This document shows, piece by piece, positions 53,278-63,549 of a stretch of 64,000 bases of DNA. A program made the position numbers and the translations under genes. Below the pieces are notes generated by a model, which had not been told where the DNA came from, ran no database searches, and saw nothing but the letters and a program-made list of their open reading frames with translations. Numbering within the stretch: position 1 is the stretch's first letter; each line of letters opens with the position of its first letter. Origin of the DNA: Colwellia piezophila ATCC BAA-637 (GTDB lineage: Bacteria > Pseudomonadota > Gammaproteobacteria > Enterobacterales > Alteromonadaceae); contig NZ_KB905160.1 of NCBI RefSeq assembly GCF_000378625.1, forward strand, positions 27,024-91,023, read 5' to 3'.

Positions 53278-55200
53278 ATGGGCAGAATTATTGGTATTGA
53301 CCTAGGAACAACTAACTCATGTGTTGCTGTTTTAGACGGCGACAGTGTACGTGTTATTGAAAATGCAGAAGGCGATCGTACAACTCCTTCTATCATTGGT
53401 TATACGGCTGAAGGCGAAATATTAGTGGGTCAACCTGCTAAACGTCAATCAGTAACTAACCCTGAAAACACTTTATATGCTATCAAACGTTTGATTGGTC
53501 GTCGCTTTGAAGATGAAGAAACTCAACGTGATATTAAAATCATGCCATTTGGCATTGTTAAAGCCGATAACGGTGATGCTTGGGTTGAAGTTAAAGGCGA
53601 AAAAATTGCGCCACCACAAATTTCAGCTGAAGTATTAAAGAAAATGAAAAAAACAGCAGAAGACTTCTTAGGTGAGCCAGTAACTGAAGCAGTAATTACT
53701 GTTCCTGCTTACTTTAACGATTCACAACGTCAAGCAACGAAAGATGCTGGCCGTATTGCTGGTCTTGAAGTTAAACGTATTATCAACGAACCTACTGCAG
53801 CGGCTCTTGCTTATGGCATGGACAAAGCGAAAGGCGATACAGTTGTAGCGGTATACGATTTAGGTGGCGGTACTTTCGATATTTCAATCATTGAAATTGA
53901 TGAAATGGACGGCGAACATACGTTTGAAGTTTTAGCAACCAACGGTGATACTCACCTAGGTGGCGAAGATTTCGATAACCGTTTAATCAACTATCTTGTC
54001 GCTGAATTCAAGAAAGATCAAGGCATGGACTTAACGTCTGATCCGCTTGCTATGCAACGTCTTAAAGAAGCAGCAGAAAAAGCGAAATGTGAACTTTCTT
54101 CAGCACAGCAAACAGATGTTAACTTACCTTACATCACTGCTGATGGTTCAGGTCCTAAGCACATGAACATTAAAGTTACGCGTGCTAAATTAGAATCTCT
54201 TGTTGAAGACATGGTCAAAGCAACGTTAGAGCCTCTTAAAACAGCGCTAAAAGACGCTAATTTATCAGTAAGTGACATCGATGATGTTATCTTAGTTGGT
54301 GGCCAATCACGTATGCCTTTGGTGCAAAAAGCGGTAACAGATTTCTTTGGTAAAGAGCCTCGTAAAGACGTTAACCCTGATGAAGCAGTAGCGTGTGGTG
54401 CGGCGATACAAGCTGGTGTTCTTTCTGGTGAAGTTACCGACGTACTTCTTTTAGATGTAACGCCACTTTCATTAGGTATTGAAACGATGGGCGGTGTGAT
54501 GACTGCCGTAATTGAGAAAAACACTACAATCCCAACTAAGCAATCACAAACTTTTTCAACGGCTGACGATAATCAATCAGCGGTAACGGTTCATGTTTGT
54601 CAAGGTGAGCGTAAGCAAGCTTCAGCGAACAAATCTCTAGGTCAATTTAATCTTGAAGGTATTCCTGCAGCGCCACGCGGTCAACCGCAAATCGAAGTAA
54701 CTTTCGATATTGATGCTGATGGTATCCTACATGTAACGGCTAAAGATAAAAATACCGGCAAAGAGCAAAAAATTGTCATTAAAGCTTCTTCAGGTTTATC
54801 TGAGGAAGAAGTAGAGCAAATGGTACGTGACGCTGAAGCTAACGCTGATGCCGATGCTAAGTTTGAAGAGTTAGTTACTGCGCGTAACCAAGCTGATGGC
54901 ATGATTCATAGCACTCGCAAGCAAATTGAAGAAGCAGGCGATGAACTACCAAGCGAAGATAAAGAGAAAATTGAAACTGCATTAACAGAGCTTGAAGACG
55001 CAGTTAAAGGTGATGACAAAGAAGCGATTGATACTAAAACTCAAGCGTTAATGGAAGCATCAGCTAAGTTAATGGAAATTGCACAAGCTAAGCAACAAGC
55101 GCAAGCTGCTCCAGAAGGTGCTGAACAAGCAACTGATGCTGGCGCACCTGCTGACGACGTTGTTGACGCAGAGTTTGAAGAGGTTAAGGACGACAAGTAA
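53278..55200 (+). CDS. dnaK: Chaperone DnaK (Hsp70)
   Basis: 640 residues. ATPase domain with [42 protein letters not shown] and [10 protein letters not shown]; substrate-binding domain with [20 protein letters not shown]; lid helices; C-terminal EEVKDDK. It folds and refolds proteins with DnaJ and GrpE. Own heat-shock promoter; codon use is typical of a highly expressed gene. Confidence 0.98.
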   Translation: MGRIIGIDLGTTNSCVAVLDGDSVRVIENAEGDRTTPSIIGYTAEGEILVGQPAKRQSVTNPENTLYAIKRLIGRRFEDEETQRDIKIMPFGIVKADNGDAWVEVKGEKIAPPQISAEVLKKMKKTAEDFLGEPVTEAVITVPAYFNDSQRQATKDAGRIAGLEVKRIINEPTAAALAYGMDKAKGDTVVAVYDLGGGTFDISIIEIDEMDGEHTFEVLATNGDTHLGGEDFDNRLINYLVAEFKKDQGMDLTSDPLAMQRLKEAAEKAKCELSSAQQTDVNLPYITADGSGPKHMNIKVTRAKLESLVEDMVKATLEPLKTALKDANLSVSDIDDVILVGGQSRMPLVQKAVTDFFGKEPRKDVNPDEAVACGAAIQAGVLSGEVTDVLLLDVTPLSLGIETMGGVMTAVIEKNTTIPTKQSQTFSTADDNQSAVTVHVCQGERKQASANKSLGQFNLEGIPAAPRGQPQIEVTFDIDADGILHVTAKDKNTGKEQKIVIKASSGLSEEEVEQMVRDAEANADADAKFEELVTARNQADGMIHSTRKQIEEAGDELPSEDKEKIETALTELEDAVKGDDKEAIDTKTQALMEASAKLMEIAQAKQQAQAAPEGAEQATDAGAPADDVVDAEFEEVKDDK

Positions 55201-55210
55201 GTCAGTTAAA

Positions 55211-55312
55211 AAGCTTGTCGCTAGTTAGCTCCATTACGACGTTGTCAGTACTCACTTGGTAAACCAAGCTCCGTGCTTCCGCCTTGTACTGAAACTAACT
55301 AGCTTAAAGCTT
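55211..55312. repeat. Nested palindrome between dnaK and dnaJ
   Basis: CTAGTTAG/CTAACTAG outside, TCAGTAC/GTACTGA inside, and a central hairpin GTACTCACTTGGT with ACCAAGCTCCGTGC. Homologous in design to 52956-53039. Confidence 0.78.
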
Positions 55313-55340
55313 ATTTAACTTTGCTTTATAACGTCTTATG

Positions 55341-55368
55341 AAAGCGTCGATATTACTCGGCGCTTTTT
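55341..55368 (+). terminator. Terminator after dnaK
   Basis: AAAGCGTCGA-tattac-TCGGCGCTTTTT; one G-T pair in the stem. Confidence 0.8.
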
Positions 55369-55499
55369 GTGTATATAAAATCAGCTATTAATTTTTAAAT
55401 TGGTGCTGATTTTCTTGATTTTTATCGTGATAACATAAATAGATCACGGAGAAATGAAGAAAATCTGTCTCAAACAACTTGAAGTAAAGAAATATATTT

Positions 55500-56636
55500 A
55501 TGTCAAAACGTGATTATTATGAAACGCTAGGTGTTGGCCAAGATGCCACTGTAAAAGAAGTCAAAAAAGCTTATAAAAAGATGGCAATGAAGTATCACCC
55601 AGACAGAACTCAAGGTGATAAGGTTAAAGAAGAAACGTTTAAAGAAGTTAAGGAGGCTTATGAAATCCTTAATGACGACCAAAAACGTGCTGCTTATGAC
55701 CAATATGGCCATGCTGCTTTTGAACAAGGCGGTCATGGTGGTGGCGGTGGTTTCGGCGGCGGTGGTGGTGGCTTTGGCCAAGACTTCGGCGATATCTTTG
55801 GTGATATCTTTGGCGGCGGCGGACGTGGCAGACAACGTCAACAACGTGGTTCAGATTTGCGTTATAACGTAGATTTATCTCTTGAAGATGCGGTTAGAGG
55901 CAAAACTTTAGAAATTAAAGTGCCAACTTTTGTTGGTTGTAAGCCTTGTGACGGCTCAGGCGCTAAACCAGGTACTTCGGCTAAAACCTGTAGCACTTGT
56001 CATGGCCACGGCCAAGTTCAAATGCGTCAAGGTTTATTTGCTGTACAACAAACTTGCCCAACCTGTAGCGGTAAAGGTAAAGTAATTGCGGATAAGTGTA
56101 CTTCATGTCGCGGCCAAGGCCGTGTTGAGAAAAATAAAACCTTATCAGTCAAGATTCCACCGGGTGTTGATACCGGCGATAGAATTCGTTTATCCGGTGA
56201 AGGTGAAGCGGGAGAGCATGGCGCACCATCGGGTGACTTATATGTACAAGTAAACGTACGTGATCACGGAATATTTGTTCGTGATGAAAATCAGTTATAT
56301 TGTGAAGTACCCATTAGTTTTGTTACGGCCGCCCTTGGTGGTGATATAGAAGTGCCAACGCTAGGTGGTAAAGTTAAGCTTAAAGTCCCTAAAGAAACAC
56401 AAACGGGTAAGATGTTCCGCTTACGTGGCAAAGGTGTTAAATCGGTACGTAGTTCTACTACTGGCGACCTAATGTGTAAAGTGGTACTTGAAACCCCGGT
56501 GAATCTATCTGGTGACCAAGCTGACTTATTACGTCAATTAGAAGAGAAAATGGCCAATAGCAGCAAGAAGCATAGCCCAAAAGAAACCGGCTTCTTTGAT
56601 GGTGTTAAAAAGTTCTTTGATGACTTAAAAAGCTAA
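55500..56636 (+). CDS. dnaJ: Co-chaperone DnaJ (Hsp40)
   Basis: 378 residues. J domain with the HPD motif (YHPDRT) near residue 34, Gly/Phe-rich linker, four zinc-finger repeats ([32 protein letters not shown]) and the two C-terminal substrate domains. It stimulates the DnaK ATPase. The start has only a weak ribosome site (AAAG). No clear sigma-32 promoter directly upstream, so it may depend on read-through from dnaK. Confidence 0.97.
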   Translation: MSKRDYYETLGVGQDATVKEVKKAYKKMAMKYHPDRTQGDKVKEETFKEVKEAYEILNDDQKRAAYDQYGHAAFEQGGHGGGGGFGGGGGGFGQDFGDIFGDIFGGGGRGRQRQQRGSDLRYNVDLSLEDAVRGKTLEIKVPTFVGCKPCDGSGAKPGTSAKTCSTCHGHGQVQMRQGLFAVQQTCPTCSGKGKVIADKCTSCRGQGRVEKNKTLSVKIPPGVDTGDRIRLSGEGEAGEHGAPSGDLYVQVNVRDHGIFVRDENQLYCEVPISFVTAALGGDIEVPTLGGKVKLKVPKETQTGKMFRLRGKGVKSVRSSTTGDLMCKVVLETPVNLSGDQADLLRQLEEKMANSSKKHSPKETGFFDGVKKFFDDLKS

Positions 56637-56642
56637 GCTCTT

Positions 56643-56716
56643 AAGCTAATACCTTAAGTATTAGCTTTTCAAAATAAAAATCCCGCGTTATGTCACATAA
56701 CGGCGGGATTTTTTTA
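56643..56716. terminator. Two tandem terminators after dnaJ
   Basis: First stem AAGCTAATAC-cttaa-GTATTAGCTT (56643-56667). Second stem AAAAATCCCGC with the matching GCGGGATTTTT (to 56716). The second also serves the convergent Lrp-type gene. Confidence 0.9.
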
Positions 56717-56752
56717 TGCCTTAATTTTTATGAATAATTCAGGGGGGAATTA

Positions 56753-57220
56753 TTACTCGTCAAAGTTGGGTAAAATACCGCTGCGGCTATGTTCAAAAAC
56801 TAGCGATGTTTCTACCGTGGTAACTTCTTCGCGAGAGGTGATGTATTTGAAGACAAATTGGCGTAAATGCTCACTATCTTTGACCGACATATGAATATAA
56901 TAATCATAGCTACCGCCCATATGGTATAAATTTAATATCTCAGGATACTTCAATAAGTCATCACGCAGGGAATTAACAATTTCTTCTGAATAGGGTTGTA
57001 GACGAATTGCCGCTATCGCTTCGATATTACCACCGATAGTTTTTAGATTGACATCAATAAAGGCACCTTTAATAACACCACTTTGTTTTAAACGCTTAAC
57101 ACGTTCTAAACAGGTCGATGGCGCAATACCTATTTGGGCTGCGAGTTCTTTATTTGTAATGTCTGCGTCTTCATATAGTATGGTTAATACTTGTAAATCG
57201 ATGCTATCGAGCTTCTTCAT
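56753..57220 (-). CDS. Lrp/AsnC-family transcriptional regulator
   Basis: 155 residues. N-terminal helix-turn-helix (LDSIDLQVLTILYED, then NKELAAQIGIAPSTCLERVKRL) and a RAM effector domain (GGSYDYYIHMSV). It probably senses an amino acid or related ligand. Divergent from the mrp operon with a shared 270-bp region, so it may regulate mrp; this is inference. Confidence 0.92.
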   Translation of the reverse strand: MKKLDSIDLQVLTILYEDADITNKELAAQIGIAPSTCLERVKRLKQSGVIKGAFIDVNLKTIGGNIEAIAAIRLQPYSEEIVNSLRDDLLKYPEILNLYHMGGSYDYYIHMSVKDSEHLRQFVFKYITSREEVTTVETSLVFEHSRSGILPNFDE

Positions 57221-57433
57221 TAGTCACCTGTAAATTTATTACCACTTAATTGGGTAAATACTACACTTAATAGCGGTATTGAGACTAGTGTAAAAAGTGG
57301 ATAATTTGAATTTTTGACGTGAATTAGTAAATAATCCGAATTATTTTTAGAGTTCAGTTAATATTTTGGTGTTATGTCGTGAAAAAAGCATTACAAAACA
57401 TCACATCGATAATGTTTGCCAGTACTAGGTAAA

Positions 57434-57461
57434 TTGACATATTATGACCATATCATAACTT
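57434..57461 (+). promoter_or_regulatory. Candidate mrp promoter
   Basis: TTGACA (57434-57439) and TAACTT (57456-57461), 16-bp spacer, 30 bp before the mrpA start. The -10 is weak. Confidence 0.45.
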
Positions 57462-57491
57462 CTAGTTAGAAAAATAAAAAAGGTTTACTCT

Positions 57492-60284
57492 ATGACTTTG
57501 CTTTGGATACCATTGTTATCCTTACTTGGCAGTATTATTTCTTCTATGACGGGTAAATTAACACGTAATCAATCAACCGGATTGACGATGTTAATGCCGC
57601 TCATCGCCTTATTAATTACGATTAGCCTAGCGCCTGCGGTGTTTGCTGGCGAAGTGCTTCGTTACACTATTTCCTGGATCCCATTACTCGGTATAGACAT
57701 CGCCTTTCGTTTAGACGGCTTAGCGCTATTGTTTGTCTTTATGATATTAGTGATAGGTATATTAGTTATTTTTTATGCCCGTTATTACTTAAGTAATAAT
57801 GACTCTATGCCCAAGCTTTATGCTTATTTGATGTTATTTATGACCGCGATGTTGGGTATTGTGATGTCAAACAATGTCATCCAACTCTGGTTCTTTTGGG
57901 AGCTAACCAGTATTAGCTCATTTTTGCTAATCAGCTATTGGTGGCAAAAATCAGAAGCGCGTAAGGGTGCCATAATGGCCTTAATTATTACCGGTGGGGG
58001 TGGTCTTGCATTATTAGCGGGTTTGCTTTTACTGGGTAATATTGTTGGTAGTTATAATTTAGATGTTATTTTAGCCAGTAGAGGTATTATTCAAGCACAT
58101 GATTGGTATGAAGTAACACTTATTTTAATACTATTGGGTGCGTTCACTAAGTCAGCACAATTTCCTTTTCACTTTTGGTTACCTCACGCAATGGCTGCGC
58201 CAACGCCGGTAAGTGCATATCTTCACTCTGCCACCATGGTAAAAGCGGGTGTATTCTTGTTAGCGCGTTTTTATCCTGCTTTAGCTGGTACTGATACATG
58301 GTTTATTATTGTCAGTTTAACCGGACTTACCACACTTTTATTTGGCGCTTATGTGGCGTTATTTAAACATGACTTAAAAGGTTTGTTAGCCTACTCAACG
58401 ATCAGTCATTTAGGTTTGATCACCTTACTCTTCGGTTTGGATACCAAGCTTGCGGCAGTAGCTGCTATTTTTCATATTATTAATCACGCTACGTTCAAAG
58501 CCTCTTTATTTATGGCAACGGGCATTATTGATCATGAAACCGGTACGCGTGACATGCGAAAACTCAACGGCATGTGGCGGTTTATGCCTTATACGGCAAC
58601 GCTCGCTATGGTGGCTGCGGCGTCGATGGCCGGTGTACCACTATTAAACGGTTTCTTGTCAAAAGAAATGTTTTTTGCTGAGACCTTACATCAACAATTA
58701 CTCGGCTCTATGTCATGGCTTATTCCCGTATTAGCGACTATTGCTGGTGCTTTGGCTGTCGCTTATTCAGCTCGCTTTATTCATGATGTATTCTTTAATG
58801 GTGATCCAATTGATTTACCAAAACAGCCAAGTGAGCCGCCTCGCTATATGCGAGTACCCATTGAAATACTGGTAGCCTTGTGCCTACTTGTGGGGATATT
58901 TCCAAACTTTATTGTTAATGATATTTTAAAAGCGGCCGCGTTTTCGGTACTAGGTGGTTATGTACCAGAATTTAAAGTTGCCCTATGGCATGGTTTTAAC
59001 TTACCACTATTAATGAGTGGCATAGCCGTATCAGGTGGTTTACTGCTATATACACAGCGCCGTTATCTGTTTAGGTTTCAAGCTTCGCTGCCGACTTTGA
59101 ACGCTAAAAAGGCCTACGATAATTCACTTAATAAAATGATAAAGTGGTGTCAGCATAAGATAATCTCCATAGAAAATGGCTCTTTACAACGCTATTTAAT
59201 GTTGATGTTTGTCGTTGTATTAATCTTTGCTGGTGGCCCATTATTTGAAATGAGTCAGTTAGGCGGAGAAAAACAGCTTACTCCCATTGATGTTCATAAC
59301 GCGGTGGGTGCAGCATTATTAATGATTGGTGCCATTAGTACGGTCATTTGGTATCGAACACGCGTGGTCTCATTACTGATGATCTCTGTTGTGGGCTTAA
59401 TGGTGTCGGTGGCATTTACGCGCTTCTCAGCACCCGATCTCGCCTTAACTCAATTAACGGTTGAAGTTGTCACGATCATTTTACTGATGCTGGCATTGTT
59501 TTTCCTACCACAGCATTCACCAAAAGAGTCTAGCTCTATGCGTGTATTGCGTGACTTAGGGATTTCAGGCGCTTTGGGTATTGTTATTGCGAGTATCTGC
59601 TATGCACTAATTACTCGTCCACTTGATTCTATCTCAGAATTTTTCTTAGCAAATGCTAAAACAGGTGGCGGTGGTACTAACGTTGTTAATGTTATTTTGG
59701 TTGATTTTCGTGGCTTTGATACCCTAGGTGAAATTTGTGTCCTGGGTATTGCCGCGTTAGGTATTTACAAATTGTTAGTCAACTTACCTTTATTTATTCC
59801 TACTAGTGATAGTGAAGGGCGACCATGGGCGAAAGAGCGTTACCCCATTTTATTAGCCAGTATTTCTCAATCATTATTGCCATTGGCATTACTGGTATCG
59901 TTTTATATTTTCTTACGTGGCCACAATATGCCTGGAGGAGGCTTTATTGCAGGTTTAGTCACCGCTGTCGCCTTTATTTTGCAGTATATAGCACATGGTT
60001 CAAAATGGATCGCTGAGCGTTTAACGATAAATTATCGAAAAATAATTGCCTCAGGCATTGCTATTGCGTTATTCACGGGTGTTGGTAGTTGGTTCTTTGG
60101 CAGGCCTTTCATGACAACTTGGTTCGATTACTTTGATATTCCATTTATTGGCGAAATAGAACTCGCCAGTGCCTTGGTATTTGATGTTGGTGTTTATATT
60201 ACTGTCGTTGGTTCTACTTTAATGATTTTGGCAAGCCTTGGTCAATTAACGACTAATGAGCCTAAAGAAAAGGTAAATGTTTAA
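57492..60284 (+). CDS. mrpA: Na+/H+ antiporter subunit A/B fusion (MrpA with MrpB domain)
   Basis: 930 residues with about 20 membrane helices. The N-terminal two thirds are a complex I NuoL-like proton channel ([45 protein letters not shown] read in sections, [10 protein letters not shown]). Positions about 790-925 form an MrpB domain ([28 protein letters not shown]). The Mrp complex exchanges Na+ for H+ across the inner membrane. First gene of a six-gene operon; its last base overlaps mrpC. Confidence 0.95.
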   Translation: MTLLWIPLLSLLGSIISSMTGKLTRNQSTGLTMLMPLIALLITISLAPAVFAGEVLRYTISWIPLLGIDIAFRLDGLALLFVFMILVIGILVIFYARYYLSNNDSMPKLYAYLMLFMTAMLGIVMSNNVIQLWFFWELTSISSFLLISYWWQKSEARKGAIMALIITGGGGLALLAGLLLLGNIVGSYNLDVILASRGIIQAHDWYEVTLILILLGAFTKSAQFPFHFWLPHAMAAPTPVSAYLHSATMVKAGVFLLARFYPALAGTDTWFIIVSLTGLTTLLFGAYVALFKHDLKGLLAYSTISHLGLITLLFGLDTKLAAVAAIFHIINHATFKASLFMATGIIDHETGTRDMRKLNGMWRFMPYTATLAMVAAASMAGVPLLNGFLSKEMFFAETLHQQLLGSMSWLIPVLATIAGALAVAYSARFIHDVFFNGDPIDLPKQPSEPPRYMRVPIEILVALCLLVGIFPNFIVNDILKAAAFSVLGGYVPEFKVALWHGFNLPLLMSGIAVSGGLLLYTQRRYLFRFQASLPTLNAKKAYDNSLNKMIKWCQHKIISIENGSLQRYLMLMFVVVLIFAGGPLFEMSQLGGEKQLTPIDVHNAVGAALLMIGAISTVIWYRTRVVSLLMISVVGLMVSVAFTRFSAPDLALTQLTVEVVTIILLMLALFFLPQHSPKESSSMRVLRDLGISGALGIVIASICYALITRPLDSISEFFLANAKTGGGGTNVVNVILVDFRGFDTLGEICVLGIAALGIYKLLVNLPLFIPTSDSEGRPWAKERYPILLASISQSLLPLALLVSFYIFLRGHNMPGGGFIAGLVTAVAFILQYIAHGSKWIAERLTINYRKIIASGIAIALFTGVGSWFFGRPFMTTWFDYFDIPFIGEIELASALVFDVGVYITVVGSTLMILASLGQLTTNEPKEKVNV

Positions 60285-60643
60285 TGGAATTACTTTACGC
60301 ATCCTGTGTTGGGGTTTTGGTGTCTTGTGGCGTGTTTCTTATCTTACGTTCGAGAACTTTTCCTGTTGTTTTAGGGTTGACGATGTTTTCTTACGCGGTT
60401 AATTTATTTCTGTTTTCTTCTGGCCGGCTTAGTCTTAACCAGGCTGCGGTACTTGGCACTAGCACCGAATATGCTGATCCATTGCCGCAAGCTCTGGTAT
60501 TAACCGCGATTGTTATCGGTTTTGCGATGACGGCCTTTGTGGTTATCTTATCGATCAGAGGACGAGCCGATTTAGGCAATGACCATGTAGATGGTCAAGT
60601 GCCAATTAAAAAGAAAAAGAAAAATAAAAAGGTTGAAGTATGA
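60284..60643 (+). CDS. mrpC: Na+/H+ antiporter subunit MrpC (NuoK-like)
   Basis: 119 residues, three helices. VGVLVSCGVFLILRSRTF and TMFSYAVNLFLFSSG match NuoK/MrpC, and PLPQALVLTAIVIGFAMTAF carries the conserved motif. Ends in a Lys-rich tail. Overlaps its neighbours by 1 and 4 bp. Confidence 0.94.
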   Translation: MELLYASCVGVLVSCGVFLILRSRTFPVVLGLTMFSYAVNLFLFSSGRLSLNQAAVLGTSTEYADPLPQALVLTAIVIGFAMTAFVVILSIRGRADLGNDHVDGQVPIKKKKKNKKVEV

Positions 60644-62172
60644 TCCAGAATTTGACCTCTTTACCTATTTTATTACCCATGATGGCCGGTGTTATTTTAT
60701 TGATGCCTCCATTTGGTAAAAACAAAAATTACCGAAGAATTGCTTCGGTACTACTTAGTATATTAACCTTTTTAGCTTCAGTAGCCTTGTTACTGAAAAT
60801 TCAAACAGACGGTACTCAAGTTTATGCCATTGGTGATTGGAGTGCGCCTTTTGGTATTGTTTTATTTGCCGATCCGCTATCTACCCTATTAGTGAGTTTG
60901 ACTTCATTATTAGGTGTGGTATGTACCTTATATGGAAGTGCGGGAGATGATGAAAAAGGCAGTTTCTTTCATCCTTTAATACACTTTTTAATTTTAGGTG
61001 TAAACGGTGCATTCTTAACCGGTGATGCTTTTAATCTCTTTGTGTTTTTCGAAGTATTGCTCATTGCCTCGTATTCATTATTAATGCACGGGGGCAATAA
61101 AAGCACTACCCGAGCGGCTTTACACTATGTGATTATGAACCTTGTCGGCTCGGCGATCTTTTTGATTGGGCTTGGTATTCTTTATGGTGTATTAGGCACC
61201 TTGAACATGGCTGACATGGCCCAGAAAGTAGCGCTTTTGCAGGGTGATGACGTTTACCTCGCTAAAATAGGTGGGCTGTTGTTACTGGTAGTCTTTGCTT
61301 TGAAAGGCGCTTTGTTACCACTACATTTATGGTTACCCAATACTTACGCTACTGCGATGCCGGTAGTGGCCGCACTCTTTGCCATTATGACCAAGGTCGG
61401 TGTTTACTCAATGATGCGTGTCTATACGCTAATTTTTGGCGATGAAGCGGGTGAGTTGAGTCATATGGCACAAAGCTGGTTGTGGTGGTTAGCACTTGCC
61501 ACTATAGCGATGGGTACAATCGGTGTGTTAGCGAGTAAAGATTTAAGAAAGTTAGCGGCCAACTTAGTGATTGTCTCGGTAGGTACTTTAGTTGCGCTAA
61601 TTGCGGTACAAACCATTGAAGCCAGTTCTGCCGCCATTTACTACTTGGTGCATTCTACCTTGGTCACCGCTGCACTATTCATTTTAGCTGATTTAATCGG
61701 CCGTCAACGTGGTGAAGTGGCTGACCGTATTACCGCGGGCCCACCGATGGCTCAGCCAAGGTTACTGGGTATCTGCTTCATGATTGCGGCTATTGCGGTG
61801 ATAGGCATGCCACCATTGTCAGGCTTTATCGGTAAAGTATGGTTACTTAAAGCGACCTTACATGCTGAGTATACCGTGGTTTTCTGGCCGCTCTATTTAC
61901 TGGCAAGTTTAGCTATATTGCTTGCGGTGTCTAAAGCGGGCAGTACTATATTTTGGCATCATCAAGTCTCACTCATAGAAGGCGAAGTAAGCCAAAGTCC
62001 CAATAAAATACGCGTTCACCCTGCGCAGCTAGCGGCATTAATTATTCTTATTGCTGCTGCGCCATTGATGACTATTTTTGCCGGACCATTAAGTGAATAT
62101 GCTATTGGTGCAGCTACCCAATTACATGATTTTAACAATAATATTAAAATTATCCTTTCAGGAGGGCAATGA
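60640..62172 (+). CDS. mrpD: Na+/H+ antiporter subunit MrpD (NuoM/N-like)
   Basis: 510 residues, about 14 helices. FFEVLLIASYSLLMHG, LKGALLPLHLWLPNTYATAMPVVAALFAIMTKVG (in sections) and GMPPLSGFIGKVWLL are the proton-channel signatures. Overlaps mrpE by 4 bp. Confidence 0.95.
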   Translation: MIQNLTSLPILLPMMAGVILLMPPFGKNKNYRRIASVLLSILTFLASVALLLKIQTDGTQVYAIGDWSAPFGIVLFADPLSTLLVSLTSLLGVVCTLYGSAGDDEKGSFFHPLIHFLILGVNGAFLTGDAFNLFVFFEVLLIASYSLLMHGGNKSTTRAALHYVIMNLVGSAIFLIGLGILYGVLGTLNMADMAQKVALLQGDDVYLAKIGGLLLLVVFALKGALLPLHLWLPNTYATAMPVVAALFAIMTKVGVYSMMRVYTLIFGDEAGELSHMAQSWLWWLALATIAMGTIGVLASKDLRKLAANLVIVSVGTLVALIAVQTIEASSAAIYYLVHSTLVTAALFILADLIGRQRGEVADRITAGPPMAQPRLLGICFMIAAIAVIGMPPLSGFIGKVWLLKATLHAEYTVVFWPLYLLASLAILLAVSKAGSTIFWHHQVSLIEGEVSQSPNKIRVHPAQLAALIILIAAAPLMTIFAGPLSEYAIGAATQLHDFNNNIKIILSGGQ

Positions 62173-62708
62173 TGCGCTTAGAAGCAAAATTTAAATGGCT
62201 ACCTACGCCTTTACGAAGCCTGTTATTATTCATGGTCTGGTTATTATTAAATAACAGCGTATCTGCTGGGCATATCGTCTTGGCCACTATCTTAGCCATA
62301 GTTATTCCATGGATGACTAGTCCATTTAGAACTAAACAGCCATTACTTATAAAACCTGGCTTAGCATTTCGTCATTTGATGCTGGTGTTATATGACATCA
62401 TTACGGCGAATGTTCAGGTTGCCATTTTGATCTTAGGCCCGAATAAAAAACTAACCCCTGGTTTCGTTAAGGTACCACTAGATTTAACTCACAGTATGCC
62501 AATTACTATTTTGGCCAGTACGGTGTCTTTAACACCGGGAACCGTTAGTGCTGAAGTGTATCCTTGGCAAGAGTCCTTAATGGAGGGCGAAGAGCCTGAG
62601 CAGCGTTTTTTACTGATACACGTGCTAAACCTTACCGACGAAGAGGCTTTAATAAAAACCATTAAGCAACGTTATGAAGCACCTCTTAAGGAGATATTCC
62701 AATGCTAG
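62169..62708 (+). CDS. mrpE: Na+/H+ antiporter subunit MrpE
   Basis: 179 residues. Two or three helices then a cytoplasmic part with LTHSMPITILASTVSLTPGTVSAEV, the MrpE signature. Overlaps mrpF by 7 bp. Confidence 0.94.
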   Translation: MMRLEAKFKWLPTPLRSLLLFMVWLLLNNSVSAGHIVLATILAIVIPWMTSPFRTKQPLLIKPGLAFRHLMLVLYDIITANVQVAILILGPNKKLTPGFVKVPLDLTHSMPITILASTVSLTPGTVSAEVYPWQESLMEGEEPEQRFLLIHVLNLTDEEALIKTIKQRYEAPLKEIFQC

Positions 62709-62971
62709 AAACTGTCATTTTAATTGTCTTTGCTATGATTGGAGTGTCGTTATTATTAAATCTATGGCGCTTATTGATAGGCCCTTCTATACCCGATCGA
62801 ATACTTGCCCTTGATACCATGTATATCAATAGCATTGCATTGATCATCTTGTACGGTATGAGTATGGGCACGGCATTGTATTTTGAAGCAGCGTTGTTAA
62901 TCGCTATGCTAGGTTTTGTGAGTACGGTTGCAGTGTGCAAGTATTTGCTACGTGGCGATATTATAGAGTAA
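62702..62971 (+). CDS. mrpF: Na+/H+ antiporter subunit MrpF
   Basis: 89 residues, three helices, with RLLIGPSIPDRILALDTMYIN and the final ALLIAMLGFVSTVAVCKYLLRG. Followed 10 bp later by mrpG. Confidence 0.94.
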   Translation: MLETVILIVFAMIGVSLLLNLWRLLIGPSIPDRILALDTMYINSIALIILYGMSMGTALYFEAALLIAMLGFVSTVAVCKYLLRGDIIE

Positions 62972-62981
62972 GGGGTAGGTT

Positions 62982-63314
62982 ATGACTGAATGGATTATTT
63001 CAATATTATTATTAATTGGCGGTACTTTTGTACTCGTTGGCTCTATTGGTTTAGTGAAAATGCCTGATTTTTTTATGCGCCTGCATGGACCAACGAAAGC
63101 GACCACACTAGGCATGGCGTCGTTGTTAACGGCTGCTATGGTGTTTTTTAGTACCACACAAGCAGGATTGAGTGTAAAAGAAATACTCATCTCGCTTTTT
63201 TTATTACTCACCGCACCGATCAGTGCTTATATGATGATTAAATCGGCCATTCATCATAAGCTGGATAGTATAGAGCGTACTCAAGGTAAAGATAACATCG
63301 AAGATGATTGTTAA
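62982..63314 (+). CDS. mrpG: Na+/H+ antiporter subunit MrpG
   Basis: 110 residues, three helices, with GSIGLVKMPDFFMRLHGPTKATTLG, the MrpG core, and LTAPISAYMMIKSA. Last gene of the operon; a terminator lies 165 bp later. Confidence 0.94.
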   Translation: MTEWIISILLLIGGTFVLVGSIGLVKMPDFFMRLHGPTKATTLGMASLLTAAMVFFSTTQAGLSVKEILISLFLLLTAPISAYMMIKSAIHHKLDSIERTQGKDNIEDDC

Positions 63315-63477
63315 TACTCTACAACGTGGTGTGGTTACGCAATCAAGCTAGGTGTTTTTAACGGTATTCTCACCAGTATCTTCAATGGTACACCCATCTT
63401 GACTATCATATTTTATCTCGAGGTTTATCGTGTGGTGAAATACCTTAATGGCGAATATTGATACCAAGTAAATAATT

Positions 63478-63507
63478 AAAAATGGCGATGTAACAATCGC
63501 CATTTTT
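63478..63507 (+). terminator. Terminator after mrpG
   Basis: AAAATGGCGAT-gtaaca-ATCGCCATTTTT. Confidence 0.9.
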
Positions 63508-63549
63508 CGTTACAATAGCCGCTAATAACTCAGCTAAGCCCTATAGTAG

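Noticed and set aside
54129..54524. Long open frame opposite dnaK
   Set aside because: Caused by codon bias of the highly expressed dnaK gene; no independent evidence of coding.
55478..55484. CTTGAAG before dnaJ as a sigma-32 -35 element
   Set aside because: No CCCCAT-like -10 follows at the right distance before the start codon.
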